Assembly: GCF_005870085.1 (NCBI RefSeq)
Contig: NZ_SZNM01000018.1
Coordinates: 17,009-81,008, forward strand
Source of the DNA: Aquibacillus sediminis
GTDB taxonomy: Bacteria; Bacillota; Bacilli; Bacillales; Amphibacillaceae
Length of the DNA stretch: 64,000 nucleotides
Direction of reading: 5' to 3'
Made by a program: the position numbers and the translations under genes. Positions 1-8,228 of this stretch are shown here, piece after piece; the first letter of the stretch is position 1, and each line of letters opens with the position of its first letter. The notes beneath the pieces were generated by a model that was not told where the DNA came from, searched no databases, and saw only the letters and a list, made by a program, of their open reading frames with translations.

Positions 1-2
1 AG

Positions 3-1199
3 TTATCTAGAAGAACCTACAGATGCTACTTGTTTACTAGCAACTTGCAATGCTTGCTCCAAATCAGCAATGAGGTCATCCACATGTTCAAGACCAACAG
101 AGAGTCGTAACAAACCATCGGAAATACCTCGTTTTTCCCTTTCTTCTGGCGGCATCGCTGCATGGGACATGGTCGCAGGATACGATAGAATAGACTCAAC
201 CGCACCAAGACTTACCGCAAAAACAGGTAGTCGAGTTTGTTCCACCAACGCTTTCGCCGCACCTTTTGTTGGCAAACGGAAAGAAAGGACAGCTCCATGA
301 CCAGATGTTTGGTTGACATGTGTTTCATATCCTTGATGTGTGGTTAACCCTGGGTAAAAAACTTCTTCAATTAGTGGATGTCCATTCAGAAAATTCGCTA
401 TTTTTTCAGCAGATTCTGTCGATTGTTTTAAGCGTGCCCCTAATGTTTTCATGCCTTGAATCAGAACATAGGAATCCTGTGCTCCCAAAATCGAACCAAA
501 CGTATTTTGAATAAATTTTAATTGATCACCTAATGCTTCATCTTTGGTCACCGCTAAACCAGCAATCACATCACTATGCCCTGATAGGAATTTCGTTGCA
601 CTATGTAAGACAATATCTACTCCAAGTCCTAGTGGCTGCTGATAAAGTGGTGTCATAAATGTATTATCCAAGAATGTTAAGGCATCATTTGCTTTCGCGA
701 TTTCCACAACACCTTGAATATCCGTAATGTTCAAACAAGGATTCGAGGGTGTCTCGATATAGATGACTTTTGTGTTTGGTTGGACTGCATCCTTAATCGC
801 AGCAAGGTCCGTCATATCAACAAACGTGTACTCAATATGAAACTTGTTTAAAATGTTCGTTACAAAACGATAGGTACCACCATAGACATCTTCTGTTACA
901 ACTACGTGATCACCAGCTGATAACAGCATAAAAGCGGACGTGATCGCGGACATCCCCGAAGCAAAGGCAAAACCGCGTGTACCACCTTCTAGCTGAGCAA
1001 TTGTCTGTTCCAATGCTTCACGAGTCGGATTACCAGAACGACTATAGTCAAATGGACCAAATGCATCAAATTTATCTTGATGATAGGTAGAAGATAAATA
1101 GATTGGTACGTTTACCGCACCTGTTTTTTGCTCGTAAGGTCCACTCGTTGCACCGTGAATAAATTTTGTTTCTAATTGATCATCTTTGTTTAGACTCAT
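3..1199 (-). CDS. metC: cystathionine beta-lyase (Cys/Met metabolism PLP enzyme)
   Basis: PLP-dependent enzyme of the Cys/Met metabolism family that cleaves cystathionine to homocysteine, pyruvate and ammonia in methionine synthesis (cytosol). The 398-residue protein has the family length. Visible motifs are YSRSGNPTR (about 52-60), a SGMSA phosphate-binding loop near 81-85 and the Schiff-base lysine in SATKF near residue 203. The ATG is preceded by GAGGAGA at good spacing and overlaps the stop of the upstream gene by 4 bp, so the two genes are translationally coupled in one operon with metI, as yjcI-yjcJ in Bacillus subtilis. Control is by the SAM riboswitch at 2581-2697. Beta-lyase rather than gamma-lyase is inferred from gene order; the sequence alone does not separate them with certainty. 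Confidence 0.88.
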   Translation of the reverse strand: MSLNKDDQLETKFIHGATSGPYEQKTGAVNVPIYLSSTYHQDKFDAFGPFDYSRSGNPTREALEQTIAQLEGGTRGFAFASGMSAITSAFMLLSAGDHVVVTEDVYGGTYRFVTNILNKFHIEYTFVDMTDLAAIKDAVQPNTKVIYIETPSNPCLNITDIQGVVEIAKANDALTFLDNTFMTPLYQQPLGLGVDIVLHSATKFLSGHSDVIAGLAVTKDEALGDQLKFIQNTFGSILGAQDSYVLIQGMKTLGARLKQSTESAEKIANFLNGHPLIEEVFYPGLTTHQGYETHVNQTSGHGAVLSFRLPTKGAAKALVEQTRLPVFAVSLGAVESILSYPATMSHAAMPPEEREKRGISDGLLRLSVGLEHVDDLIADLEQALQVASKQVASVGSSR

Positions 1200-2317
1200 G
1201 AATTCGTCTCCTCCCCTTCTAACCTTGCAAATGCTTGTTTCAGGTCTGCAATTAAGTCGTCCACATTTTCAATCCCAACGGAAAAGCGTAATAAATGATC
1301 GTCAACACCACGTCTCATCCGTTCTTCTACTGGAATATCTGCATGTGTTTGTGTTGCTGGATAGGTAATAAAACTTTCTGCACCACCTAAACTTTCTGCA
1401 AAGGTAATTACTTGTAAGTTTTGCAGGAACGGATCAACCCAGTCACTATGTTTGATGCGGAATGATAACATCCCACCTGTTCCTGAATACAAGACATCTG
1501 TTACCTTAGGTTCATGTTTTAGATATTCCACAATGTGTTTGGCATTGTTGTCATGTTGTCTCATTCTTAATGACAATGTTTTTAACCCGCGAATGAGCAA
1601 CCATGAATCAAATGGAGATAACACAGCACCAGAAGCGTTATGGAAACTTCCTAACCTTTCAGAAATTTCCTCTCCCTTGGAAACAACTAGCCCTGCCAAC
1701 ACATCATTATGACCACCTATGTATTTCGTAGCACTATGAATCACAATATCTGCACCTTGCTTAATCGGTTGCTGGAAATATGGCGTTAAAAATGTGTTAT
1801 CTACAATTAGTAGTAATTGATGTTTTTTAGCAAGTGCTGCATAGTCTTCAATACTGATTTCCTGCATTTGCGGATTCGTCGGTGTTTCAATAAAAATTGC
1901 TTTTGTTTGCTTATCAATTAGTTGCTCTGTTTCCTGCACACTTGAAAAAGTGGAATAGTTTGTTTGTACATCATAGACACCTGCGTAATGTTCGAATAAG
2001 CGATAAGTTCCACCATATATATCTTCTGGAGCAATTAAGTTATCGCCAGAACGGAATAAGGAAAGGACTAATTGAATGGCTGCCATGCCCGAACTACAGG
2101 CAAATGCTTGATCGCCATCTTCTAAATCCGCAATCCCCTCTTCTAATACTGCTCGGGTTGGATTTTTTGTACGTGTATAATCATACCCCGTTGATTGACC
2201 TAACCCTTTATGTTGATAGGCCGTAGAAAAATATACTGGTGGATTAACAGCACCAGTAGCTGGATCACTATGGTTTCCAATCTGTGCTAATTTGGTTTCA
2301 ATATTTCTCTCTGTCAT
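1196..2317 (-). CDS. metI: cystathionine gamma-synthase / O-acetylhomoserine thiolyase
   Basis: Cytosolic PLP enzyme that joins an activated homoserine ester with cysteine (or sulfide), the first committed step of transsulfuration toward methionine. 373 residues from the chosen start; YDYTRTKNPTR at 45-55, SSGMA near 76-80 and the PLP lysine in SATKY near 198. The start was set at the ATG 9 nt after GGAGG; an ATG three codons further upstream would touch the ribosome binding site. First gene of the metI-metC operon, with 4-bp overlap to metC, downstream of a SAM-I riboswitch and terminator, so expression should rise when S-adenosylmethionine is scarce. Substrate ester (acetyl or succinyl) cannot be told from sequence; acetyl is usual in Bacilli. 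Confidence 0.9.
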   Translation of the reverse strand: MTERNIETKLAQIGNHSDPATGAVNPPVYFSTAYQHKGLGQSTGYDYTRTKNPTRAVLEEGIADLEDGDQAFACSSGMAAIQLVLSLFRSGDNLIAPEDIYGGTYRLFEHYAGVYDVQTNYSTFSSVQETEQLIDKQTKAIFIETPTNPQMQEISIEDYAALAKKHQLLLIVDNTFLTPYFQQPIKQGADIVIHSATKYIGGHNDVLAGLVVSKGEEISERLGSFHNASGAVLSPFDSWLLIRGLKTLSLRMRQHDNNAKHIVEYLKHEPKVTDVLYSGTGGMLSFRIKHSDWVDPFLQNLQVITFAESLGGAESFITYPATQTHADIPVEERMRRGVDDHLLRFSVGIENVDDLIADLKQAFARLEGEETNS

Positions 2318-2537
2318 GTTAATCATCCTCCTGCGTTGTAAGTCAAACGTCCATCAGTAAAATACTGGCTACATGTTGTAAGTCACTCAGAACTTCTCCT
2401 TGGAAGTGGCTGTTCTCTTTATCCTTTGATAGAACGTTGAAATCAGTTAGCGTGTTACGTCCATCCCCCACATCCCTGTCCACCTTCTTTTTGTCATATA
2501 AATGAGAATATTCCAACTATAACACTAGAAAAATAAA

Positions 2538-2562
2538 GGACCTTCTCATAAGAAGAAGGTCC
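2538..2562 (-). terminator. intrinsic terminator of the SAM riboswitch
   Basis: Read on the minus strand, a 9-bp perfect stem (GGACCTTCT/AGAAGGTCC) is followed by a T-rich run. It lies between the riboswitch aptamer and metI, the expected place for the expression platform that ends transcription when SAM is bound. Confidence 0.9.
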
Positions 2563-2580
2563 TGATAATCAAAAACAATC

Positions 2581-2697
2581 CTCTTATCTTCTAGGTTTCG
2601 AATAACACCTATTTGGAATTAGCACCGTACCTACATACTTCATAGGTTGGTTGCTGAGACATCAATGGGCCAAATCCCTCCGTCTCTCTTGATAAGA
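2581..2697 (-). promoter_or_regulatory. SAM-I (S-box) riboswitch
   Basis: On the minus strand the leader starts CTTATCAAGAGAGACGGAGG and continues with GGGATTTGGCCC, matching the conserved 5' part of the S-box, then CAGCAACC and the closing GATAAGAG that pairs with the 5' CTTATC to form P1. It is followed by the terminator at 2538-2562 and then metI-metC, the classical target in Bacillus. The aptamer is about 117 nt, the normal size. Binding of SAM should favour the terminator and stop sulfur-amino-acid synthesis. Confidence 0.95.
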
Positions 2698-3190
2698 AAC
2701 ACTATTCACTTTTTCTGATAATTTATAACTTTTTTAAATCTTAATATAGATTCCCCAAAAATGCAATAGGATTTGTACAATCTTTTGTTAAATAAGTGAA
2801 AGTTCACTCAGTGGGGTTATCTATTTATTTCGTTATCGTCTATATCTAGAGCAAATTCCACTCTTAATGTACACGTTTCTCGCATTATCGTCTATATTTG
2901 GAGCAAAATCCGCTCTTAATGTGCATGTTTTTCACATTAACGTCTATATCTGGAGCATATTCCGCTCTTAACGTGCACGTTTCCCGCATTAACGGCTATA
3001 TTAGCGGCTGAATTCCAGCCGAATGTGCATGTTTTTTTCGTTATCATCTATATCTAAAGCGACAACACTTGTTCAAATGCTACTTTCTAGAGTTTTTCCT
3101 CAATCCCCAGCTAAATCACGTTGGAGTTTCCATCAACGATGACAGACAAAACACCTTAAAATTAGGATAGTCATCTATTTTTCTGTCATG
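2698..3190. other. intergenic region between divergent sulfur operons
   Basis: About 490 bp without a supported gene. It holds the upstream side of the metI leader, a hairpin-forming segment with GTTCACTCAGTGGGG near 2808-2822 that recurs at 21576 and (diverged) at 28190, and the 52-bp repeat array listed separately. No promoter for metI could be assigned with confidence. Confidence 0.6.
2831..3060. repeat. tandem repeat, 52-bp period, four to five diverged copies
   Basis: The motif CGTCTATAT (or a one-base variant) starts at 2837, 2889, 2941, 2993 and 3045, spaced exactly 52 bp each time. Within each unit is a near-palindrome of the form GGAGCAnATTCCGCTC and a GTGCATGTTT-like segment. Copies are diverged by point changes but not by length, so the period has been kept while the sequence drifted. 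Noncoding; no open frame runs through it. Confidence 0.9.
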
Positions 3191-3193
3191 ATA

Positions 3194-3229
3194 TTGACAA
3201 TTATTACATTATACTTTATTGTAATAATT
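3194..3229 (+). promoter_or_regulatory. candidate promoter and operator of the SsuABC-type operon
   Basis: TTGACA at 3194-3199 followed after 17 nt by TATTGT (3217-3222). Overlapping it is a perfect 10-bp inverted repeat, AATTATTACA (3199-3208) and TGTAATAATT (3220-3229), with 11 bp between the arms. The spacer contains ATTATACTTTA (3209-3219 region), an 11-mer also found in the cysK promoter on the other side of the cluster. A sulfur-responsive repressor such as CymR is a natural guess but the site does not match its consensus closely. Confidence 0.5.
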
Positions 3230-3276
3230 AAATTCCGACTAACTTTATAAGAATTATTTGGATAGGTGTGAAAACG

Positions 3277-4065
3277 ATGTTTATTTCAATTAATCAATTA
3301 AACAAACAATTTTTAGATAAAAATGATCAACCTACAACCGTACTAAAAGATATTGAATTAGATATTGAAAAAGGTGAATTTGTTTCCATCCTCGGTCCAT
3401 CCGGATGTGGAAAGTCAACATTACTTTCAATTGTAGCAGGGTTAACGAGTGCAACAAATGGAGAAATCTTAGTAGAAGATAAAAAGATTACGAAACCCGG
3501 GAAAGACCGCGGCATGGTGTTTCAAGAGGCTGCCTTATTTCCATGGATCAATGTCATTGAAAATGTCATGTTCCCATTGAAAAAGGAAATGTCAAAACAG
3601 GAAGCAACCGCACAAGCTAAAAAGTATTTACAAATGGTTCAATTAAGCAATTACTTGGAGCACTATCCACATGAATTATCAGGTGGTATGCAACAGCGTG
3701 TATCGATTGCTCGCGCGTTGGCAATGGATCCAGAAATCTTATTAATGGATGAACCATTTGGTGCCTTAGACGAACAAACAAGAACAAGATTACATGGACA
3801 ATTAGAAGAAATTTGGATCAAAACCAAGAAAACGGTCCTTTTCGTTACCCATAGTATCTCTGAATCTATTAAATTATCAGATCGCATTATTGTGATGGGA
3901 ACGAGACCTGGAACCATTTTAACAGATATTAAAGTTGATATTCCGCGACCAAGAAGAGAACACAAAGAAGACATGTTGGAATTGGAAGAACATGTGATGA
4001 GTTACTTGAAAAAGGAAATCGATAAAGTTGTAAGTGAGGAATTAAATCATGAAACCAGCCATTAA
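3277..4065 (+). CDS. ssuB: ABC importer ATPase, SsuB/TauB family
   Basis: ATP-binding subunit of a nitrate/sulfonate/taurine-type importer, acting at the inner face of the membrane with the permease that follows. 262 residues. Walker A GPSGCGKST at about 40-48, Q-loop VFQEAALFPW near 81-90, signature LSGGMQQR at 135-142, Walker B LLMDEP near 155-160 and the H-loop in VTHSISE. The ATG at 3277 has TAGGTG 8 nt upstream and is preferred to a GTG three codons earlier. It overlaps the permease gene by 17 bp. No SsuD-type monooxygenase is linked, so the substrate (sulfonate, taurine, other organosulfur, or thiamine precursor) is open; the neighbours metIC and cysK favour a sulfur source, as for ytlCDA of B. 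subtilis. Confidence 0.8.
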   Translation: MFISINQLNKQFLDKNDQPTTVLKDIELDIEKGEFVSILGPSGCGKSTLLSIVAGLTSATNGEILVEDKKITKPGKDRGMVFQEAALFPWINVIENVMFPLKKEMSKQEATAQAKKYLQMVQLSNYLEHYPHELSGGMQQRVSIARALAMDPEILLMDEPFGALDEQTRTRLHGQLEEIWIKTKKTVLFVTHSISESIKLSDRIIVMGTRPGTILTDIKVDIPRPRREHKEDMLELEEHVMSYLKKEIDKVVSEELNHETSH

Positions 4066-4798
4066 ACGAATCATATTTATTGTCATTTTAGTTGGATTAT
4101 GGGAATTGGGTTCACGATTAGGGTTATGGACAGAATTAATCCTTCCATCACCAACAAGTGTATTTACGGCACTTTACCATGGATTTGCAGACAAAACATT
4201 AATTTGGGATTTAATTGCAAGTTTCAGACGTCTAGCAATCGGGTTAACATTAGCTTTAATAATTGGTACTAGTATTGGCATATTGATTGCGAAATCCAAA
4301 ACAGCAGACGATACGATTGGGTCCATGCTACTAGCGTTACAAAGTGTTCCAAGTATTGTTTGGTTACCACTAGCAATTATGTGGTTTGGTTTAAATGATA
4401 AAGCTGTTATTTTTGTCGTTATACTTGGTGGAACGTTCGTTATGGCCCTTAACATTCGTACAGGAATTAAAAACGTTTCCCCACTTTATATCCGGGCAGC
4501 TCAGACGATGGGTTCTAAAGGAATTGATTTGTTCATTCGCGTTATTTTCCCTGCATCTATTCCCTATGTTGTTACGGGATCACGTCTAGCTTGGGCATTT
4601 GCATGGCGGGCATTGATGGCCGGGGAATTGCTAAGTACTGGACCAGGACTTGGTTACACACTAAGTTACGCTTCTGACTTTGGTAACATGAGCTTAGTGA
4701 TTGGTGTCATTATTATTATTGGTATTATTGGTTCCATTGTCGATCAACTTATCTTCCAACGAATTGAAAAATCAGTAGCTAATCGTTGGGGGCTATAA
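4049..4798 (+). CDS. ssuC: ABC importer permease, SsuC/TauC family
   Basis: Membrane-spanning subunit of the same importer. 249 residues with about six hydrophobic segments; the first (about 4-22) is at the N-terminus and the last near 220-240. The conserved EAA-type cytoplasmic loop for contact with the ATPase is visible around 'IRAAQTMGSKGIDLFIRVIFP' region (about 149-169), with the conserved glycine. GAGGAA lies just upstream of the ATG inside the ATPase gene, so the 17-bp overlap is translationally coupled. Homologues are SsuC, TauC and YtlD; substrate choice is set by the binding protein, which follows 62 bp downstream. Confidence 0.85.
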   Translation: MKPAIKRIIFIVILVGLWELGSRLGLWTELILPSPTSVFTALYHGFADKTLIWDLIASFRRLAIGLTLALIIGTSIGILIAKSKTADDTIGSMLLALQSVPSIVWLPLAIMWFGLNDKAVIFVVILGGTFVMALNIRTGIKNVSPLYIRAAQTMGSKGIDLFIRVIFPASIPYVVTGSRLAWAFAWRALMAGELLSTGPGLGYTLSYASDFGNMSLVIGVIIIIGIIGSIVDQLIFQRIEKSVANRWGL

Positions 4799-4860
4799 GT
4801 TTAAAAAATAACATGTTAACTCCTCTAATGAGGTAAAAAAATATACAGGAGGTCATCCCA

Positions 4861-5853
4861 ATGAAAAAAAGGTTATTATTTATTAGTATGATTATTGCTA
4901 TAGCAGGTTTTCTAGCTGGTTGCGGAAGTTCATCCTCTGCAGCTGATGAAACCAAAACAATTACGCTTGGTTATTTCCCTAACATTAATCACGTCCCAGC
5001 AATGGTGGCAAAATCTGAAGGTTATTATCAAGACCAGTTTGGTGAGGATGTAGAAATCGAGTACCAAACATTCGCTGATGGTTCAGATTTCATGACTGCA
5101 CTAAAAACTGGGGAAATTGAAGGTGGTTTAGTTGGACCTGGACCTGCAATGAACAACTATACAACTGGTACAGATGTGAAAATTATTGGTGCTGGTTCTA
5201 CTGGTGGAACTGTTATCCTTGCTCGAGAAGGTAGTGGAATCGAAACAGTTGAGGATATCGACGGTAAAACGTTTATTACGCCACGAATTGGTTGCACACA
5301 CGACGTTCAATTTGAAACGTATATGAAAGAACAAGGCATCACTTCCGAACGAATTGGTGGCGACATGACGCACCAAACAGGAAAGCCTGCAACGTATGAA
5401 GCAATGTTCGCAGATGGAAAAATTGACGTAGCCGTTGCTCCAGAACCATGGGCTGCCGTACTTCAGCAAGAAGCGAATGCAGAAGTGATTATCCCAACAA
5501 GCGAGATTTCTTTTGGAGAAACATTACCTGCATCTGTATTAGTATCATCTGGTGAATTAGTTGACGAAAATCCAGAAATGGTACAACAAATCGTTAATGC
5601 ACACAAAGATGCAACAACTTTCATTAATGAAAACCCTGAAGAAGCAAAAACGATTGCGATCAATGATATTAAGGAAGTAACAGGCCAAGAATTAAGCAAA
5701 GAAGTTATCGATGGTGCATGGGAAAACATTGACTTTACAATTGAGGTTGATGCAGATGTTATCCAAGAATTTGGTGACTCTTCTTACGACCTAGATTTCT
5801 TAAAAGAACAACCAGACTTCTCCGATTTAATTGATACGCAATTCTTAGACTAA
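4861..5853 (+). CDS. ssuA: sulfonate/NMT1-type substrate-binding lipoprotein
   Basis: Extracellular binding protein anchored to the membrane by lipid. 330 residues; a lipobox FLAGC places the modified cysteine at about residue 21 after a hydrophobic signal. The mature part begins with TITLGYFPNINHVPAM, the usual first strand of SsuA/ThiY/NMT1 proteins, and has GPGPAMNNY near 97-105 and PEPWAAVL near 185-192, both typical of this family. CAGGAGGT sits at ideal distance from the ATG. Last gene of the three-gene importer operon; ends in the bidirectional terminator at 5861. Its ligand cannot be fixed from sequence. Confidence 0.85.
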   Translation: MKKRLLFISMIIAIAGFLAGCGSSSSAADETKTITLGYFPNINHVPAMVAKSEGYYQDQFGEDVEIEYQTFADGSDFMTALKTGEIEGGLVGPGPAMNNYTTGTDVKIIGAGSTGGTVILAREGSGIETVEDIDGKTFITPRIGCTHDVQFETYMKEQGITSERIGGDMTHQTGKPATYEAMFADGKIDVAVAPEPWAAVLQQEANAEVIIPTSEISFGETLPASVLVSSGELVDENPEMVQQIVNAHKDATTFINENPEEAKTIAINDIKEVTGQELSKEVIDGAWENIDFTIEVDADVIQEFGDSSYDLDFLKEQPDFSDLIDTQFLD

Positions 5854-5860
5854 ACTTATT

Positions 5861-5897
5861 AAAAAAGTGTCAGAGTTTGAAACTCTGACACTTTTTC
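5861..5897. terminator. bidirectional intrinsic terminator
   Basis: Long perfect hairpin built on GTGTCAGAGTTT/AAACTCTGACAC flanked by A-run on the left and T-run on the right, so it can end transcription of the importer operon (plus) and of cysK (minus). Confidence 0.92.
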
Positions 5898-5931
5898 ATT
5901 GTTATAAATTTATTCGCACGCAGGACAAAAC

Positions 5932-6849
5932 TTAGTCAAACAAGTTCATGCTCAAGTAACGCTCACCAGTATCAGGAGCAACGCAAAGTACCTTTTTGCC
6001 TTTTCCTAATCGCTTGGCAACATCGATCGCCGCATAAACTGCTGCACCACCGGATAACCCTACAAAAATCCCTTCCTTAGCCGCTAAGTCTTTAAAGGAA
6101 TTCACGGCATCATCATCCGCAATTTGAATAATTTCATCATAGATATCTGTATTTAAAATATCAGGTACAAAACCAGGGCTTGTGCCAACCAATTTATGCT
6201 TCCCTGGTTTTCCACCAGATAACACTGGTGACCCTTGTGGTTCGACAACCGCTATAAATAACTCAGGAAGCCATTCTTTTAACATTTCGCCAGTGCCTGT
6301 CACTGTTCCACCAGTACCTGCTGTTGCAACAAATGCGTCTAGTTCCCCGTCCATTTGCTCATAGATCTCACGGGCTGTTGTGGTGCGGTGAATATCAGGG
6401 TTGGCACTATTTTCAAACTGTTGTGGGATAAAACTACCCGGAGTTTCTTTTTGTAATTCTAATGCTTTTTCAATTGCTCCTGGCATTTTTTTATCACTAG
6501 GGGTCAGTGTTACTTCTGCTCCAAATGCTTTTAAAATATTAATTCGTTCTTGTGTCATATTATCTGGCATAACAATGATCGCTTTATACCCACGAGCTGC
6601 TGCCGTCATTGCAATCCCAATCCCTGTGTTTCCACTTGTAGGTTCAATAATAGTGCCACCTGGTTTAAGGATCCCTTCTTCTTCCGCTACTTTAATCATA
6701 TTAAAAGCAGCACGGTCTTTTACACTTTTCGATGGGTTAAACATTTCTAGTTTGACATAAACATCGGCGGCATCTTCTGGTACAAGTCGATTTAGCTTCA
6801 CAACCGGCGTATCACCGATCAAGTCTGTAATATTATTTACAACCTTCAT
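5932..6849 (-). CDS. cysK: cysteine synthase A (O-acetylserine sulfhydrylase)
   Basis: PLP enzyme that makes cysteine from O-acetylserine and sulfide; cytosolic. 305 residues, matching B. subtilis CysK. The PLP lysine is in SVKDR near residue 44, the substrate loop SGNTG near 72-76 and the phosphate-binding GTGGT near 175-180. The start is the ATG (MKVVNN) preceded by GGAGGTTACT; an open frame continues 19 codons further up but has no ribosome binding site. It faces the importer operon tail to tail and has its own promoter region at 6880-6902 with an inverted repeat. Context fits assimilation of sulfide from the neighbouring importer. Confidence 0.93.
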   Translation of the reverse strand: MKVVNNITDLIGDTPVVKLNRLVPEDAADVYVKLEMFNPSKSVKDRAAFNMIKVAEEEGILKPGGTIIEPTSGNTGIGIAMTAAARGYKAIIVMPDNMTQERINILKAFGAEVTLTPSDKKMPGAIEKALELQKETPGSFIPQQFENSANPDIHRTTTAREIYEQMDGELDAFVATAGTGGTVTGTGEMLKEWLPELFIAVVEPQGSPVLSGGKPGKHKLVGTSPGFVPDILNTDIYDEIIQIADDDAVNSFKDLAAKEGIFVGLSGGAAVYAAIDVAKRLGKGKKVLCVAPDTGERYLSMNLFD

Positions 6850-6879
6850 AGTAACCTCCACATGAATGTATTTAGTATC

Positions 6880-6902
6880 ATTATACTCCTGTAAAGTATA
6901 AT
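6880..6902 (-). promoter_or_regulatory. inverted repeat in the cysK promoter region
   Basis: ATTATAC (6880-6886) and GTATAAT (6896-6902) form a perfect 7-bp inverted repeat with 9 bp between; one arm supplies a TATAAT-like -10 on the minus strand. The minus-strand sequence contains ATTATACTTTA, identical to the spacer of the operator at 3194-3229. Likely a control site for sulfur supply. Confidence 0.45.
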
Positions 6903-6963
6903 CCATAGTTAACTTATTTGAATTCTACCCTTATTTTATCAATTTCTATTCTTTTTTACCATC

Positions 6964-7995
6964 CTATAGTATTGCCAACATGTAGCCAACCATCGCTAGT
7001 AAGATCGAGCCGACCACACCAACAACAACTGCTTTAACCCCTACTTTTTTAAAATCCCGAAAATGAATGCTTAATCCTAAGCCAGCCATTGCCATCGATA
7101 GAAATAAAATACTTGTATCTATTAAAAAGTCAATCAACATGGTGGGTAGTATACCGGTTGAGTTGATTATACTCATAGCTAAGAAGCCAAAAATAAACCA
7201 CGGTACAGGGAAATCACTAAACTTTTTCCCTGTTTCATTCGATTGGTTTTTCCTACTAAATATAGTTCCTAAAATAATCGCAACAGGTATAAGCAATGCA
7301 ACCCGGCCCATTTTCACTAAAATAGCGATATCACTACTTACCGGTCCTCCTGGTAATGCAGCCGCCACCACATGCGCTAACTCATGGAGAGTAGAGCCAA
7401 CGAGTAGGCCATAGACCTCAGAATCAAAATCAAGTCCAGCATATAAAATAGTATAAAAAATCGTTCCGATCGTACCAAGGATTGCAATAAAAGCAACGGC
7501 AATCGCAACATGTTCTTTCTTCGCTTTGATTAATGGAGCAACGGCGACAATTGCGGCAGCACCACACACCGCTGTTCCTACCGCTAACAAAGCAGAAAAT
7601 TTTTCATCCAAATGAAAGAGTTTGCCGAGAACAATCATGACAATTAATGTAAATGTAACAACGATAATATCTATTAAAATGACAGTTGAACCCATTTCAA
7701 TAATTTGATGCAGGTTAAGTCGAACTCCCATCAAAATAATACCTATGCGTAATAGTATTTTTGAACTAAAGTTTATTCCGCTCGTAGAAGAAACAGGAAT
7801 CCCTAAGAGCTGTTTCCAACCAATCCCTAAAAAGATAGAAAGAATCATCACACCCATAATCGACAAAATTGGCAGTTTAGCCATACTCCCAGCTAAAATA
7901 GCTAATACAAGTGTTAGCAACAATCCTTTAACAAAATCTGACGTTACCTTTTGAGATATACGTTTCAACCAGTTATTATTTTCTTGTTGTGACAT
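6964..7995 (-). CDS. YeiH family (UPF0324) putative sulfate exporter membrane protein
   Basis: Polytopic membrane protein of the YeiH/UPF0324 family, about nine to ten transmembrane segments in 343 residues. The start was set at the ATG of MSQQENNNW because GGAGGTTCAGG lies just upstream; the longer open frame adds a hydrophobic stretch without its own ribosome binding site. Typical family sequences seen are a GxxLGIGWKQLLGIP-like segment near the N-terminus, AVGTAVCGAAAIVAVAP in the middle and GSTLHELAHVVAA (histidines conserved in the family). The name sulfate exporter is a family label with little proof; next to cysK a role in sulfur or small-anion export is reasonable. The LysR regulator often linked to this gene is not here. 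Confidence 0.75.
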   Translation of the reverse strand: MSQQENNNWLKRISQKVTSDFVKGLLLTLVLAILAGSMAKLPILSIMGVMILSIFLGIGWKQLLGIPVSSTSGINFSSKILLRIGIILMGVRLNLHQIIEMGSTVILIDIIVVTFTLIVMIVLGKLFHLDEKFSALLAVGTAVCGAAAIVAVAPLIKAKKEHVAIAVAFIAILGTIGTIFYTILYAGLDFDSEVYGLLVGSTLHELAHVVAAALPGGPVSSDIAILVKMGRVALLIPVAIILGTIFSRKNQSNETGKKFSDFPVPWFIFGFLAMSIINSTGILPTMLIDFLIDTSILFLSMAMAGLGLSIHFRDFKKVGVKAVVVGVVGSILLAMVGYMLAIL

Positions 7996-8228
7996 CCTGA
8001 ACCTCCAAGTGTACAATTCAACCATTAATCTTAAAGCAAGAAGCAGGATAAGTAAAACGATTATTTCCATATTTTCTTGTTAGAAATAAGAAAAGCGCCC
8101 TATTATGTCAGCATTATCTAGCTTTTGTACGTGTTATTTCTTTTAGTGCATATTGCTATATGATGTGCAACCAATCATTAACTAATTTAACTACTGAAGT
8201 ACAGTGATTTTCCAAAATACACGGAATT

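Noticed and set aside
2343..2483. 46-codon GTG-started frame on the minus strand between riboswitch terminator and metI
   Set aside because: No ribosome binding site at proper spacing, no recognisable family; open length is within chance for this region.
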